Of a stretch of DNA of 64,000 nucleotides, positions 21,695 to 32,599 are shown piece after piece. Positions within the stretch are counted from its first letter, which is position 1. Each line of letters begins with the position of its first letter. This stretch comes from Torymus aiolomorphi (Eukaryota; Arthropoda; Insecta; Hymenoptera; Torymidae), in contig CM070874.1 of the NCBI GenBank assembly GCA_036365515.1, positions 176,936,297 to 177,000,296 of the forward strand, given 5' to 3'. Under the pieces are notes generated by a model, which saw only the letters and a list, made by a program, of their open reading frames with translations, was not told where the DNA came from and made no database searches. The translations under genes were made by a program, and so were the position numbers.

Positions 21695-22295
21695 CTACAA
21701 GTCTTCAGTGGTGAGTGAGGCCGTTGTATGGTGTACTACCCTGTGTTGCACATCTGAGTTGGATGGACCTATTAGCAGCCAGCCGAAAATTGACAATTGT
21801 GCGACAGGTTCAGTCACACTCCCCTTTATAAGGTTAGGTTTGATGATGTGGCCGTAATAGTCCGCTCTGATTAGTACATCTACTGGTTGAGGTCTCCAAA
21901 AGGTCGGATCAGCCAAGTTGAGTTTCTCTGTATGTTGCCACTGACGTTGCTCACATTCTTCTGATGGTAACAGTGTCGAGACTTGGCGTATAATGTGAGC
22001 TGTGGTCCGAAACGTGAGATTTTTGTAGATGTTGCGTAAGGTGAGTTGAGCCTTTCCGAGAGTCTGAGTTGAGTGCGTGCCGCCAACTCCAAGGATTGGT
22101 ATAGTTGAGTGTTACCGCTGAATGTTGAGTAAACCACAGTGTCCTTGGAGATGAGTGAGATTTCCGAGCCTGAGTCAATGAGTACTCTTAGTTTATGAGA
22201 TGTCACCGGTGAGTCATACCATGCCAATGCAGTTGCAAGTAAAGTGAGTTGAGGAGTTGAGTAATCATGTTGAGTTTGATCGTGATGTAAAATGA
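21695..22295 (-). pseudogene. BEL/Pao aspartic protease and linker to RT
   Basis: WYDSPVTSHKLRVLIDSGSEISLISKD contains the active-site DSGSE of a retroviral-type aspartic protease (about 22160-22175). After a frame change the linker reads MADPTFWRPQPVDVLIRADYYGHI and FGWLLIGPS, a very conserved Pao segment. A TAG (CAG in relatives, inferred) follows TTEDL near 21697. Cleaves the polyprotein. Confidence 0.87.
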
Positions 22296-22308
22296 TTGCA
22301 CCGTTGTC

Positions 22309-23822
22309 CTAAACTTGAGTTGAAACGCTTGAAGAGATGGTATGAGTTTTGCCATTTGGATCTCGTGGCACATGAATTATGGTGTGGTGATTTCCGTTAC
22401 AATTCCTGCACTTGTATTGTGACTTGCAATTCTTCGCTGAGTGAAGGCCGAGGCAGTTGTAGCACAGCGGCATTTCCATTACAAATTTTCTCCACTGTTG
22501 TTCATTCAGCAGTTTGAACTTTGGACAAGCCACAATAAAATGCGAGTCCCCACAATACGTGCATGGATCTTGTGAAATCCTCGTTGAGTGTGTTACTTTA
22601 TGTGATTTTTGCCGTGGTTGAGTTGGACTGGTGACGTGAAGAGACCTTGCTGTTTTTGAGGTTTGAGTGATCGCTGGCTTTTGAGTGGATGGTGGTGAGT
22701 CAACCGCAATTTCCAACGCACGTACCCGTGCGATGAGGAATGACTCAAACTCATCAAAAGTTGGCAGCTCCGTGATGGTAACGCGAGAAGTCTCCCATTG
22801 TTCTCGAGTTGGTCTGTCAAGCAGCTTTGATAGATGATGAGCCAAGATGAAATCTCCAAGCTGCTCCTGCGGTACCAACATGTGTAGCGATTTCCGAATT
22901 CTTGATATCTCCGATATCAAGGTGTTGAGTGCTGCCGGGTTTTTGGATGGAACTGCAGTTAAGTCAGCTAAATGATGAAGCTGATCATTGAGTAATACCC
23001 TTTTATTCTCAAACCTCGTTACCAGCGTCGTCCAAGCAGGTGTCAGAGACTCATCACTGAGTGCAAACCCTTCTATCAATGTGAGTGGAGTTCCGCTGAG
23101 AGAGCTACGCAGGTAGTGTAGCTTGTCATAATTCTTGAGTCCAGGCCGCTTGAGAATCAATCCGGAGAATATTTCCTTATACGAAGGCCACTCCGTGTAT
23201 ATTCCGTTGAAGGTGGGCAGCTTGATTTCTGGCAGCTTGCTGAGATGACGGTTTTGAGTTTCTCCAGTGAGTGGTTGAGTAACTTGATGCTTGGACCTCC
23301 AGTTTTCCTCCAAACTGCTAACATCGAACACAATAGTATGGTACAATTCATGGATTGACTTGTGAAATTCTACTTGAAGTAATCGTTGTCTGCGAAGGAT
23401 GCTGGACAACTTGCTTCGATAACTGCATGATCCTTTTTGTATAGTGAGTAGAGCTCCTCAGCATCCTGCTTCCAAGCCAGTATCACCGTAAGAGTGGCAG
23501 TTTCCTTCCTGACTCTGATGTAAGATGTGATGCGTTCCAAAGCATCAAACCGCAGGTATTGAGAGTTGACCTTGCAAAAAAAGGAAGCCGGAATGGACCT
23601 TGGAGACTTTGATCGAGTCCTGACTTGGTAGTCTACCACAGTAAGTCCAGGCACAGTGAGTTGTAGGCTGCCAGTCCACTTAGCTGTACTCTTCTTTCCA
23701 GATGATGTGTTTGGAGTCGCCGTATCCTCCTTCACCTGCTGGATGTCATCCTCCTTTTCAGAAGAGGAAGCATCTGCTTGCTTCTCCAAGTCCTTGAGGT
23801 CATCCTTGGGTGTGGTTGACAT
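22309..23822 (-). pseudogene. BEL/Pao gag
   Basis: Acidic N-terminal part (KDDLKDLEKQADASSSEKE), then a capsid-like region with LPEIKLPTFNGIYTEWPSY, typical of insect Pao gag, and a C-terminal zinc-knuckle region CTYCGDSHFIVAC, CYNCLGLHSAKNC and CRNCNGNHH. A frameshift near 23375-23400 joins two overlapping frames. A TAG at 22309-22311 interrupts the run into the protease in the same frame. Builds the particle and packages RNA. Confidence 0.88.
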
Positions 23823-23913
23823 GATGAGAATCTGTTGAGTTTTTACCGAATGAGTTTCTATTCACTAGATTTATTCACACCACAGCATGTATATCCGGCT
23901 CGAAGGACCAAAA

Positions 23914-24904
23914 TGTTTGAGAAAGCCATAGTTATAGTCATATGAGTACATGCTGTGGGTGTTGAAATAAATTTGAGTCACACACATAAGTAAATAAAAC
24001 TTCAATATATTATGTTAGTTCTAAGTGGCATCATAAATACATTCTGGTTTATAAAATTACAAAGTTCATAACGGAGTTTAATTTTCATTAATTCTAATAA
24101 TAATTAACAGCAGTTAACAATGATTCTAAAGATTCGCATTCAAGTAATAATCTGAGTTGAAATAGTTTTTGTTCGAATGATATAACTGAGTGAATCTTAA
24201 CAAGTAGTGTGTATGCAGTAACAATTGAGTAATAGGTACTTAGACGAATGTAGTTGCAATCTCTCACTAGAGACGACTAACCTGTGTCGCACAATGAGTT
24301 TGGCCAAATTTGAGTATATCCGTTAAATGATATATATTCAACGAGTGATGCTAACGAGTCTTGCTAATTCCAATGAGTGAGTGAAACGCTTGCCTTGACT
24401 CTGCCGCAACTCGCTGCTGATGGTAGAAGGTGCTGCTTGCACGAGTGCTGCAGATAAACTGCAACGGTGAGTTGCTCCAGCGATGCAGTGGCCAAAGCAA
24501 AGAGATGAGTTTTCCTTGATGAGTAGAGCCAGAGATGAGAAGAGCCAGTGAAACTGATAAGTAGAGCCGATTAGAATGCTGAGAAAATCCGATGGAGAAT
24601 TGCAGTGTAGTTGCCGACCGGTGCTACCTCGTGGCGAGCTAGATGCAGAGAGAGCGAAACCTTAATCCACTTCCGTCTTCTTCATTAAATTTGTATCACA
24701 TAACCCTAATCAAATTGCTATCTCTCATATTTGCATATGAAAGTGTGAGAAAGATAGAAATATCGCGACTATACTGCATGAATCAGTATAACGTCTCAGC
24801 TGTTCCGCCGAGACGCCGCGAGGTGCTGCCGCGCCGTGGCTGCGCCATGAGTCGAGCCGAGCTGAGCGTAACCGCGGGAATTCAAATTGCTGAATTCCCA
24901 AACA
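23914..24904 (-). repeat. BEL/Pao 5' LTR
   Basis: The same length as the other LTR. On the minus strand it is followed at once by TTTTGGTCCTTCGAGCCGG (23895-23913), the primer binding site. Its outer edge creates a chimeric open frame that runs from 24643 in the LTR into the Helitron helicase. Confidence 0.93.
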
Positions 24905-25689
24905 GTACTAAAAATAAAGAATTAGCATCATTTCTATTAAATATAGGTGAAGGAAAAATTGATCAATTTATTATTCCTAATAGATGGAAATCAACTGATG
25001 TTTGTCATATAATTTATAAAAATATTAAAAATAATTATGATTTTTCAAAAAATGTTATATTAACTTTACGTAATGAAGAAGTAAATATATTAAATAATAA
25101 AATATTAAACTTAATTAATCATGAAACTATAACATATTATAGTATAGATTATTCAACACATAAAAGAGTCGATCAAACAGATGAAAATATTCATCAAAAA
25201 TATCCAATAGAAATGTTAAATAACATACGTGAAGGTTTACCTCAACATGAATTGAAATTAAAAATAAATTCAATAGTAATGTTGATTCGAAATATTCGAA
25301 TAAGTGATGGATTATGTAATGGAACCCGACTCAAATTAATAGGATTATATAAATATAATATAAAAGCTGAAATCATTACAGGAGCAAATAAAGGAAAACA
25401 ATTTTTTATTCCCCGTATAACACTTAATACTTGTGAATCGTCTACATTGCCGTTTATCTTATATAGGAAACAATTTCCTATTGTATTAGCTTTTGCTATA
25501 ACTATTAATAAATCTCAAGGTCAAAGTTTCGATAACATGGGATTATTTTAAAAAAAATCTTTATTCTCTCATGGTCAATTATACGTTGCTCTTTCAAGAT
25601 GTAAAAATCCAAACAATATATACATACAAAATGAATCAGAAAATAAATATCAAATAACAAATATTGTTTGGAAAGAAATATTAGATTAA
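24905..25689 (+). pseudogene. Helitron-type helicase, C-terminal part (second unit)
   Basis: Resumes after BEL as STKNKELASFLLNIGEGK, IIPNRW, VILTLRNEEVNILNNKIL, YYSIDY, EGLPQHELKLKINSIVMLIRNI, GLCNGTRLKLIGL, FFIPRITL, FPIVLAFAITINKSQGQSF and, after one TAA at 25549, SLFSHGQLYVALSRC: the final motifs of PIF1-family helicases. It ends VWKEILD. A frame opening in the BEL LTR at 24643 reads through into this segment, giving a 302-codon chimera. Confidence 0.88.
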
Positions 25690-25734
25690 TTACATTTCTT
25701 TATCTTATTTTCTTTTATTATATTATGATATTAA

Positions 25735-26178
25735 ACATTTTTAACTGTAACATATTTAATACAATTGCCAATAGATGGCCAATCAAGGAGATTCAAGACT
25801 AGTCCATTAAGATGGGATCCAACACAGAAAATATATGTCGAAGTAGAAAGTATACAGCATGCAAGATATTTGGATGAAATAAATAAACAACTACAAAATC
25901 ATATTAATGCGGAAGATGAATATGAACATGAATTAATTGATCAAATAAATGAATATAATAATGATATCACACAAGGACAAATTCCATTGATTTGGAATCC
26001 AGAACAAAATAAATATAATGAAGTAGATAATCTAAAAGATGCCGTTAAACTTGACAGGTTAAACGAACTGGTGGAAAAATATGAAAAAAAAGAAAATAAG
26101 TATAATGAGTATAATAATAACTTACTTAAAGAGTATGATATGAATTATATAAAAACTTTAATTGAAACATATAAATAA
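25735..26178 (+). CDS. Unknown charged repeat protein next to helicase
   Basis: An open frame of about 147 codons starting 46 bp after the helicase stop. No in-frame ATG near its start, so it may be an exon or a truncated gene. Two imperfect repeats of about 55-60 residues: PLRWDPTQKIYVEVESIQHARYLDEINKQL and PLIWNPEQNKYNEVDNLKDAVKLDRLNELV, each followed by a charged, coiled-coil-like stretch. I do not recognise it. The position suggests a second product of the same unit. Confidence 0.45.
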   Translation, partial: TFLTVTYLIQLPIDGQSRRFKTSPLRWDPTQKIYVEVESIQHARYLDEINKQLQNHINAEDEYEHELIDQINEYNNDITQGQIPLIWNPEQNKYNEVDNLKDAVKLDRLNELVEKYEKKENKYNEYNNNLLKEYDMNYIKTLIETYK

Positions 26179-26306
26179 TAATTAAATTCAATTGATAAAA
26201 ATTAATGAATATTTTACAAAAAAATTTAAGAATTAAAATAATTATTAAAAGTCAAAAAAATTAATTTTTTTAACAATAATTTATCCTTCTTTAACAATAA
26301 CAAATT

Positions 26307-28620
26307 ATGTCCTAACAATTAACTATATATAAAAAAAAGGAACAATAAAAATATACAATTAGTTCCTAAAATACATATGAACCCTTAAAGGATTATATTA
26401 AAGAAAAATTTTATTAATAACATTTTTCGTAATGTTCAAATGATAACAATCAAACTTTTTTAAATATTAATATTTAAAATTTTACGATAATAGTAATGAA
26501 ATTTTGAAAATGTTATAAGTTCATTAACATCTTTCACATATTCCATATAATGTTAACATATAGTGCTAAAATACATATAAAAGGAACAATAAATATATAT
26601 GTTTCCTAATTATGAAAAGCATACAAAAAAGTAATACATTAAAGAATATGTTAAAGAAAAATTTTCCCAAATAAAAAATTATCAAAATTTTCGTAAATTT
26701 TAACTATTATTTAGTAAATAATACATGACAAAGAATTATTAGAAGTCAAAAAATATAATTTCTTAAATTTATGTCCTAAAAATTAACTACATATAAAAAA
26801 GCAACAATAAAAATATACAAAGTTCCTAAAATACTTATGAACCATTAAAGGATTTGTCACGGGGTGGATTTTCGGGCTAAGGCACGTTTCACCTGCGTAC
26901 CTTAGCGGTTCAATTCCGTATCTCTCGGTTCAACTCCCGGAGATGTAATAGCCAGATTAGGTAACAGACGCTACAACGTCGTGCAATATTAACCTAATCT
27001 GGTTACTTACCGTGCAACACGCAATCGAAGACTCGCGCTTTATTTCTCACCAGTGACTCGAACTCCTCTCCTGGTCACTAGTTCGTGTGACGGCTGCTCA
27101 GATGAAACGATACGTATTCCCTTACGTAACGACCGCGGAGGCGGCGGGGAACGGGGAATGACTAGGTCGCGAAATAACAACTCGAGCAGTTAAAGTTAAT
27201 AATAAAGGGCTATGATTTATTAAATAAAAGAAGGTATGGTTTGATAATAGATAAGAAATATAAAAGAATTGAATTTCGATTCGCGTATTCCCTATCTAAA
27301 CGGTGCGCCAGCACGTTACCTCTGACGTCAGCTGCCTCGGAGACTGACGTCACACTCGCGGTAATTTACGCCGCGCACGTAAGGTATAATACGCCTCACG
27401 TGTGCGGTATTCTACGTCACGTACTCGTCGTCTACGCGAGTGAGAGAGCGGTCGCGCTCGCATGTCGCGACACACACACACTTAACCTAGTCTGAGAGAG
27501 AACAGGCTACTAACGCATGTCGTCTGCGCACTTCTTATGCGCACTTGCCGGTTACAAACTGCCGGCAAGCTAAATCATTGTCGGTGACCTTCTAAGGTTG
27601 ATGACCCGAGCCTGTGCTCTCTCTACGCTCGCTCTCTCCGCACAAGAACGCCTATTCGGGGCCGCTGTCCAGGTGGCGACGAGCCTGGACAAACGGTTAC
27701 GCGTACTTACTCGCGACGCGGTTGATACGTGCACGCATACCGTTATTGTAGGTTAGATTCATACGGTGTGGCCTAGGTTCCTCGCGGACATCCTCGCTGC
27801 TCATCTGGCTTCGTACTATCAACTCTCGTGATACTCTCTGCTGCTCTCATGCCAGGCGAACAGCCTTACTGCATGACGATGTTGCTGGTTTGAGAGTGCG
27901 ACAGGTGATCCTAGCCTGTAGCACTATCTCTGAGTTCTTCTCGTGTTTCCGTCGAAGTACAGAATAATACGTCCCTCAAACAATGATATTAGCCTCAGGA
28001 TGCATCACGCCTGCATTCCTGAGGTTGAAACAGTGAAACACTTCACTACTTATCGCGGGAAACGCAATCTCTCCGCGAATTCACTTCCGCGCGCGTTTCT
28101 CTCCGAACGATAACAACAAGATTGATGCCAGTCGCGTCTGTGCCGGTACCTTCGTGATGCTCTCGATACAGCTCCAATACTGCATCGAGGCACCATCTAA
28201 CGTTCGTTACTACGAACATATATATTGCCGATTTATTATCGACATCGGTACGGCAGGCCGTGATAGATTATATTAAAGAAAAATATTATTAATAGCATTT
28301 TTTGTAATGTTCAAATGATAACAATTAAACTTTTTTTAAATATATAATATTTAAAATTTTACTTAAATAGTAATGAAATTTTGAAAATATTATAAGTTCA
28401 TTAACATTTCTCATATTCTACACATATTCTACATAATGTTAACATATAATGCTAAAATATATATAAAAGGAACAATAAATATATGTGTTTCCTAATTATG
28501 AAAAGCATACAAAAAAGTAAAACATAAAAGAATATCTTAAAGAAAAATTTTCCCAAATGAAAAATTATCAAAATTTTCGTAAATTTTAACTATTTTTTAG
28601 TGAATAATACATGAAAAATA
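26307..28620 (+). repeat. 464-bp AT-rich tandem repeat, second copy split by a solo LTR
   Basis: Unit 1 is 26307-26770. Unit 2 starts at 26771 with the same ATGTCCTAA...ATTAACTA words, is interrupted at 26855-28265, and continues to about 28620 (GATTATATTAAAGAAAAAT...). Non-coding. Confidence 0.85.
26855..28265. mobile_element. Solo LTR, 1411 bp
   Basis: Starts TGTCACGGGG and ends GGCCGTGATA, with a GATT duplication on both sides (26851-26854; 28266-28269), and splits a tandem repeat unit whose halves join cleanly. GC-rich, no coding. Retroviral LTRs end in CA; here the end is TA, so one terminal base has probably mutated. Confidence 0.8.
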
Positions 28621-28672
28621 TGTAGTAAAATAAGTCATATATAAAAAGTATGCCAATTTAAAATTAAATATC

Positions 28673-28855
28673 GAAAGTGGTTACGTAAGGCTATTGGCGA
28701 CGGATACCACTTTAAAAATAATCCAACGTGCCTATTCACAGTACCTCTAAGGTGGCGTGGAAAACTGTTAAATATATATAACTTATATATCATACATTTC
28801 ATATCTTTATAAACATTTTTCAAATGGGATCTTTCTAACTATACATTTATATCTT
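28673..28855 (-). repeat. Right inverted repeat around helicase unit
   Basis: Inverted counterpart of 15605-15792; see that entry. The core 28673-28769 matches at roughly three quarters of positions by eye. Confidence 0.75.
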
Positions 28856-28977
28856 TCTATATAAAATTATTCCTAAGTATATAATTTAGTACATATTTTT
28901 TATTATAATTACAACATATCGGGGGTTGGCGAGCAGAGCGAGCAGGGGGGCGAAGCCCCACTAGTATATATATAACT

Positions 28978-29226
28978 ATTCACGGCGTGGACGCGGTCCA
29001 ACTTGACAAAGAGGTGACACGATGTGACTCGCTCGATAGGACACACGAAGATGGCTGCCCTGACACGCATAAAGCCGTAGCAGCTTCGCGGGTACGCAAC
29101 GGGCATATTACGCGTCGCGAGACCGTTTCAATCCGGTCGGGATGCTTGTGCGCTCGCGCCCCCAATGAGCATGCCTGCTCGGTGCGGGTAATTCGAATCC
29201 TGAATTACCTAACTCGCGCACGCGAT
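28978..29226 (+). repeat. Dispersed 250-bp GC-rich repeat, copy 1
   Basis: TCACGGCGTGGACG... through AAGATGGCTGCCCTGACACGC to GGTAATTCGAATCCTGAATT. A second copy lies at 36772-37024 in the same orientation. No coding sense. Confidence 0.85.
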
Positions 29227-29381
29227 ACACCCCCCTGCCAGACGCTGCTTAGGGACCTGTGAGCAGCTCTGCCATCCATGGCCGTCGTCCTACCTATACG
29301 AATGGTGGTATGGTTTAGGAGAAAGAGGTTCGAAAAGGGAATCAGGAAGAATTAGAGTCACCGTTTTTTTTTTAATTTTTA

Positions 29382-30660
29382 TTAAAAAAACATACAAAAG
29401 ACTCTTAAGAGCTTTCTCCGGCGCCCCTTGTGGCGAACTTGGTTGGGGCAGTGTTTTGATATCTTTACCCCAAACTCGCCACACATGAATAACCGGAGGA
29501 GCGCCTGCGCGTCTAATGGCTCCGGGCCGCCTGCCCTCATCGAGCGCCCTCCGGAGGCGCTCCTCTTCTTCTTGGAGACAGCGATGGGCCTCTTCCCTAG
29601 CCCGACGCGACGGCGCCTCCGCCTTTTCTCAGACTCGCCTAGCCTCTTCCATGCGATCCTGCGGACAAACCAGACGAGCATTCTCCTCCGTCCGCAAGGC
29701 GGTGCGGCGTAGCCTGGATGGCCCTGGCCTCTGCGGCGGCCGCGAGCTCTTTGCGCCGGCCTTGGGCCATTCCTACCCATTTGCCGGCTTGTCGCCCGCC
29801 GACCTTACCGTGGCACTGGAGAAAAACCTCCACTGCGGCCAGGGCAGCGTTCTCCGCAGCGCGCGAGAAATTGCTGAGGCGCCGCACCTCCTCAAGGGCC
29901 TGCTCCATCGGAACCCAGGCCGCACCGACTTCATCGGTCGGTGCTCTTTTTGGGACCTGGGTAGGAGCATCTCTTCCCTTCTCATTTGCGGCCCGAACCG
30001 CGGCGGCGTCAACTGGGTGCATAATGCTGGGCTCGGGACGTCTCCTCTTCGGGGACTCGGCCTGCACCAGTTGTCTCAGCTGTTGCCACTTCTTGATACC
30101 GGGTCCCACTCTCCTCCCGCTGCTGCTTCGTGGGATGAGGTCGTCGGAGCGGGGACGGACCGGCACCTGCGTCGGCCGGCCTCGAGGATCCCCTTCTTGG
30201 CTCCGGTGCCTCTATATCCTCCATCACCAGAGTGGAGGGCTCTTCCACTGGCGGAGGTGCCAGTGTCATCGCATCAATGCCCTTCACCACCTACTCCAGG
30301 AAGTCGATGACGGCGAGATCAGGTTGACACTGGATTAGTCCAGCGATCACCCGCTTCGCCGTCTCCGCTACCTCTGGAGTCAGGCCTGGCATGTCCTGCA
30401 ACAGGAAAATTAATCCCGGAAAGTGGTGAGTATGAGGATTGGAAAATAAGGACGAACACGGGTTAGTACGGGCGACACAATTCTTGGACGGCACAGATAG
30501 CGCTTTCTGGGCGCTCGGGTTCGACGGGGACTAATTTGTCCGATGTCAGCAGAGGCAGGCTTCTTCTTCGAACCCATTGGTCGCCCAGGGCCTCGCTTGG
30601 ATTCTGTTCGACCGGCCACACGCGTAGGCCGGCCATCGCTTGCACGGTTTCATGGCCTAA
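29382..30660 (-). pseudogene. GC-rich coding-like region downstream of Gypsy integrase
   Basis: It begins with AT-hook-like KRGPGRPMGSKKKP (about 30560-30600), then a proline/arginine-rich part and an alanine/glutamate-rich part (MEQALEEVRRLSNFSRAAENAALAAVEVF). Long open frames exist on both strands because of composition; I favour the minus strand since it continues the pol. Frames shift. It may be the end of pol or a separate third ORF. Function unknown. Confidence 0.4.
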
Positions 30661-30802
30661 CTAATAGCGCGGTCTTACGAGGTGGACCACGCCTCTTAGC
30701 GGTCGCCCGAGGCTGTATATTCCCTTGGCCACCTCTGTGTCCGCTGGAGCACCACACTCGACTGAAGAGTCCCTCGGTGGTAGCAATCGGGCTACTTCTT
30801 GA

Positions 30803-31973
30803 CTACTTTTCTCCAAGTAATCCTTGGGCTCTTCTGCGGAGACGTATCGTTCGACCATCCTCACCTTGGATCTCATAGGTGTTTTCGCCTAGAATATTCA
30901 CAATCATGTATGATACCGCGTACTTCGGGGCTAATTTGGCAGAAATCCCCTCAGCTGCAGAGGATAGAACCTTATTCTCTCTCCATACACGATCGCCTAG
31001 GCAGAATTCTGGAGGTCGACGATGAGCGTCATAGTTTTTGACTTGTCTCGCCTGCTCCGCTTGCGCGTCGGCCGCCGCCCGAACGTGCAATTCGCGGAGC
31101 TTGTCCCTGCGCGCCACCCAATTATTTATCGCCTTTTGCTGCCCTTGCTCTTCGGCTAGCCTGACTTACTCCCGCCTTAGTGTCTTCGGCGGGTCAGGCC
31201 GTCGGCCGTATTGTACCCGAACGCCAGCTCATTCAGTTTCTCATCCTAGGACCGGTGATTTTCCTCTGCGTAAGACATGATCATTGTCTTCACTGCTCGG
31301 TTCACACGCTCAACAGGATTGGCCTGAGGGTGGTATGGAGCTGTAAACGTGTGATGCACGGCTCTCTCCTTTAAGAATGCCTTCAAGGGTGCATTTTTAA
31401 ATTCAGTCCCGTTATCGAAGAGAAACACCTCCGGAATTCAGAATCGCAGACATACTCGTTCGTTGAGTCCTTTTATTAGCGATTTACCATCTGCTCTTTT
31501 TAACGGAATTTCTTCAATCCAGCGTTGGAACAGGTCGTGGAAGATGAAAATGTATTCGTGGCCGTGCTTGATTTTAGGGAGGGGTCCCATAATGTCGCTG
31601 GCCACGATTTGCCGTGGACGCTCTGTAATGCGACGTCCCATGAATCGTGCTGGAGCGCGCTGTTCGACTTTGCACTGCTGGCAAATTTGGCACTGGTACA
31701 CATATCTGACCACATCACGGGACATGTGTGGCCAATAATACTTCCGCCTTACTCTCTCTCTAGAGTTTTCTTGCGGCCCAAGTGCCCAGCACATGGAAGG
31801 TCATGGCATTCTCTCAGTACTTCGCGTCGCTTTTCGTGAGGGACTGCTAACTCCCATGCATTGTCGTCGCCGAGAGATTCGTCTATGACTTCATTAGGTA
31901 CGTACTTGTACAGTCTCTCCCTCGCCAGCTTGAACGTGGGGAGGTCTCGCAGTTGCAGTTGAACCTCTTTCAC
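30803..31973 (-). pseudogene. Gypsy integrase
   Basis: ECHDLPCAGHLGRKKT and CQICQQCK form the HHCC zinc site. ASDIMGPLPK, FLFDNGTEFKN and HPQANPVERVNR supply the D, D and E catalytic residues. The C-terminal part NYDAHRRPPEFCLGDRVWREN...LAPKYAVSYMIVNI is the usual beta-barrel region. Frame changes occur near 31780, 31430 and 31200. Confidence 0.9.
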
Positions 31974-32009
31974 GAACCTGAGGTACCAGTGGTTGCTTTT
32001 ATCGCGGCT

Positions 32010-32599
32010 CTAACGCGGCGACCGCAGCTCTTCTTCTTCGAACATCCTTGAAAGGGCATCTGGGATATTGTTCAACGAGCTCTTCCGATGTTCGAACGTG
32101 AAACTGTGGTTTTGTAGCTCCAAAGCTCACCTAGCTAACCTGTCGGTCAGGTTTTGGAGGCCACGGAGCCACTTCAAGCTGCCATGTTCGGTGATAACCT
32201 TGAAGTCGTAGGCCTCTGTATACGGACGGAACTTCTTATTGTCCAGAGAATTGCTAGACATTCTCGTTCCGTCACGCTATAATTTCCCTCGGCTGCGCTC
32301 AGAGATCCACTGGCGAACTCTAGGACTCTTTCATAGCCGTCAATTATTTGGTACAGCACCGCTCCCAAACCTGTATAGCTCGCGTCAGTTTGCACCACAA
32401 ACGGCGCGTTAGAGACCGGTCTGTGTAGAATCGGTGCAGAAGCTAATAGCGCTTTTGGCTTTTGGAAGGCCTCTTTTTGTGCTGTTGACCACTCATATTT
32501 CCGATCCTTTTTCGCTAGATCGATCAGTGGTTGAGCAATTGTGGTGAAGTTTGATAAAAACTTCCTATACCACGAGGCCATTCCTAGGAAGCGTCTCAG
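32010..32599 (-). pseudogene. Gypsy RNase H
   Basis: FLGMASWYRKFLSNFTTIAQPL, then PFVVQTDASYTGLGAVLYQ, LEFASGSLSAAEGNYSVTERECLAILW, a frame change, then ITEHGSLKWL and NIPDALSR. The usual Gypsy TDASxxGxGAVL and TERECLA blocks are present. Removes RNA from the RNA/DNA hybrid. Confidence 0.88.

Larger units (their letters stand above)
17168..24904 (-). mobile_element. BEL/Pao LTR retrotransposon, full length, decayed
   Basis: Two LTRs of 991 bp (17168-18158; 23914-24904), each TGTTTGAG...CCCAAACA, flanked by GTACT on both sides (17163-17167; 24905-24909). By eye they differ at about 30 positions, mostly transitions, so roughly 97% identical: an old but not ancient insertion. Coding runs on the minus strand: gag, protease, RT, RNase H, integrase, the BEL/Pao order. 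Stops and frameshifts occur throughout. Confidence 0.95.

Noticed and set aside
29516..30338. Plus-strand frames of 264 and 206 codons
   Set aside because: Opposite to the Gypsy pol, Ser/Pro/Arg-rich without motifs; they reflect GC composition antisense to a probable coding strand.
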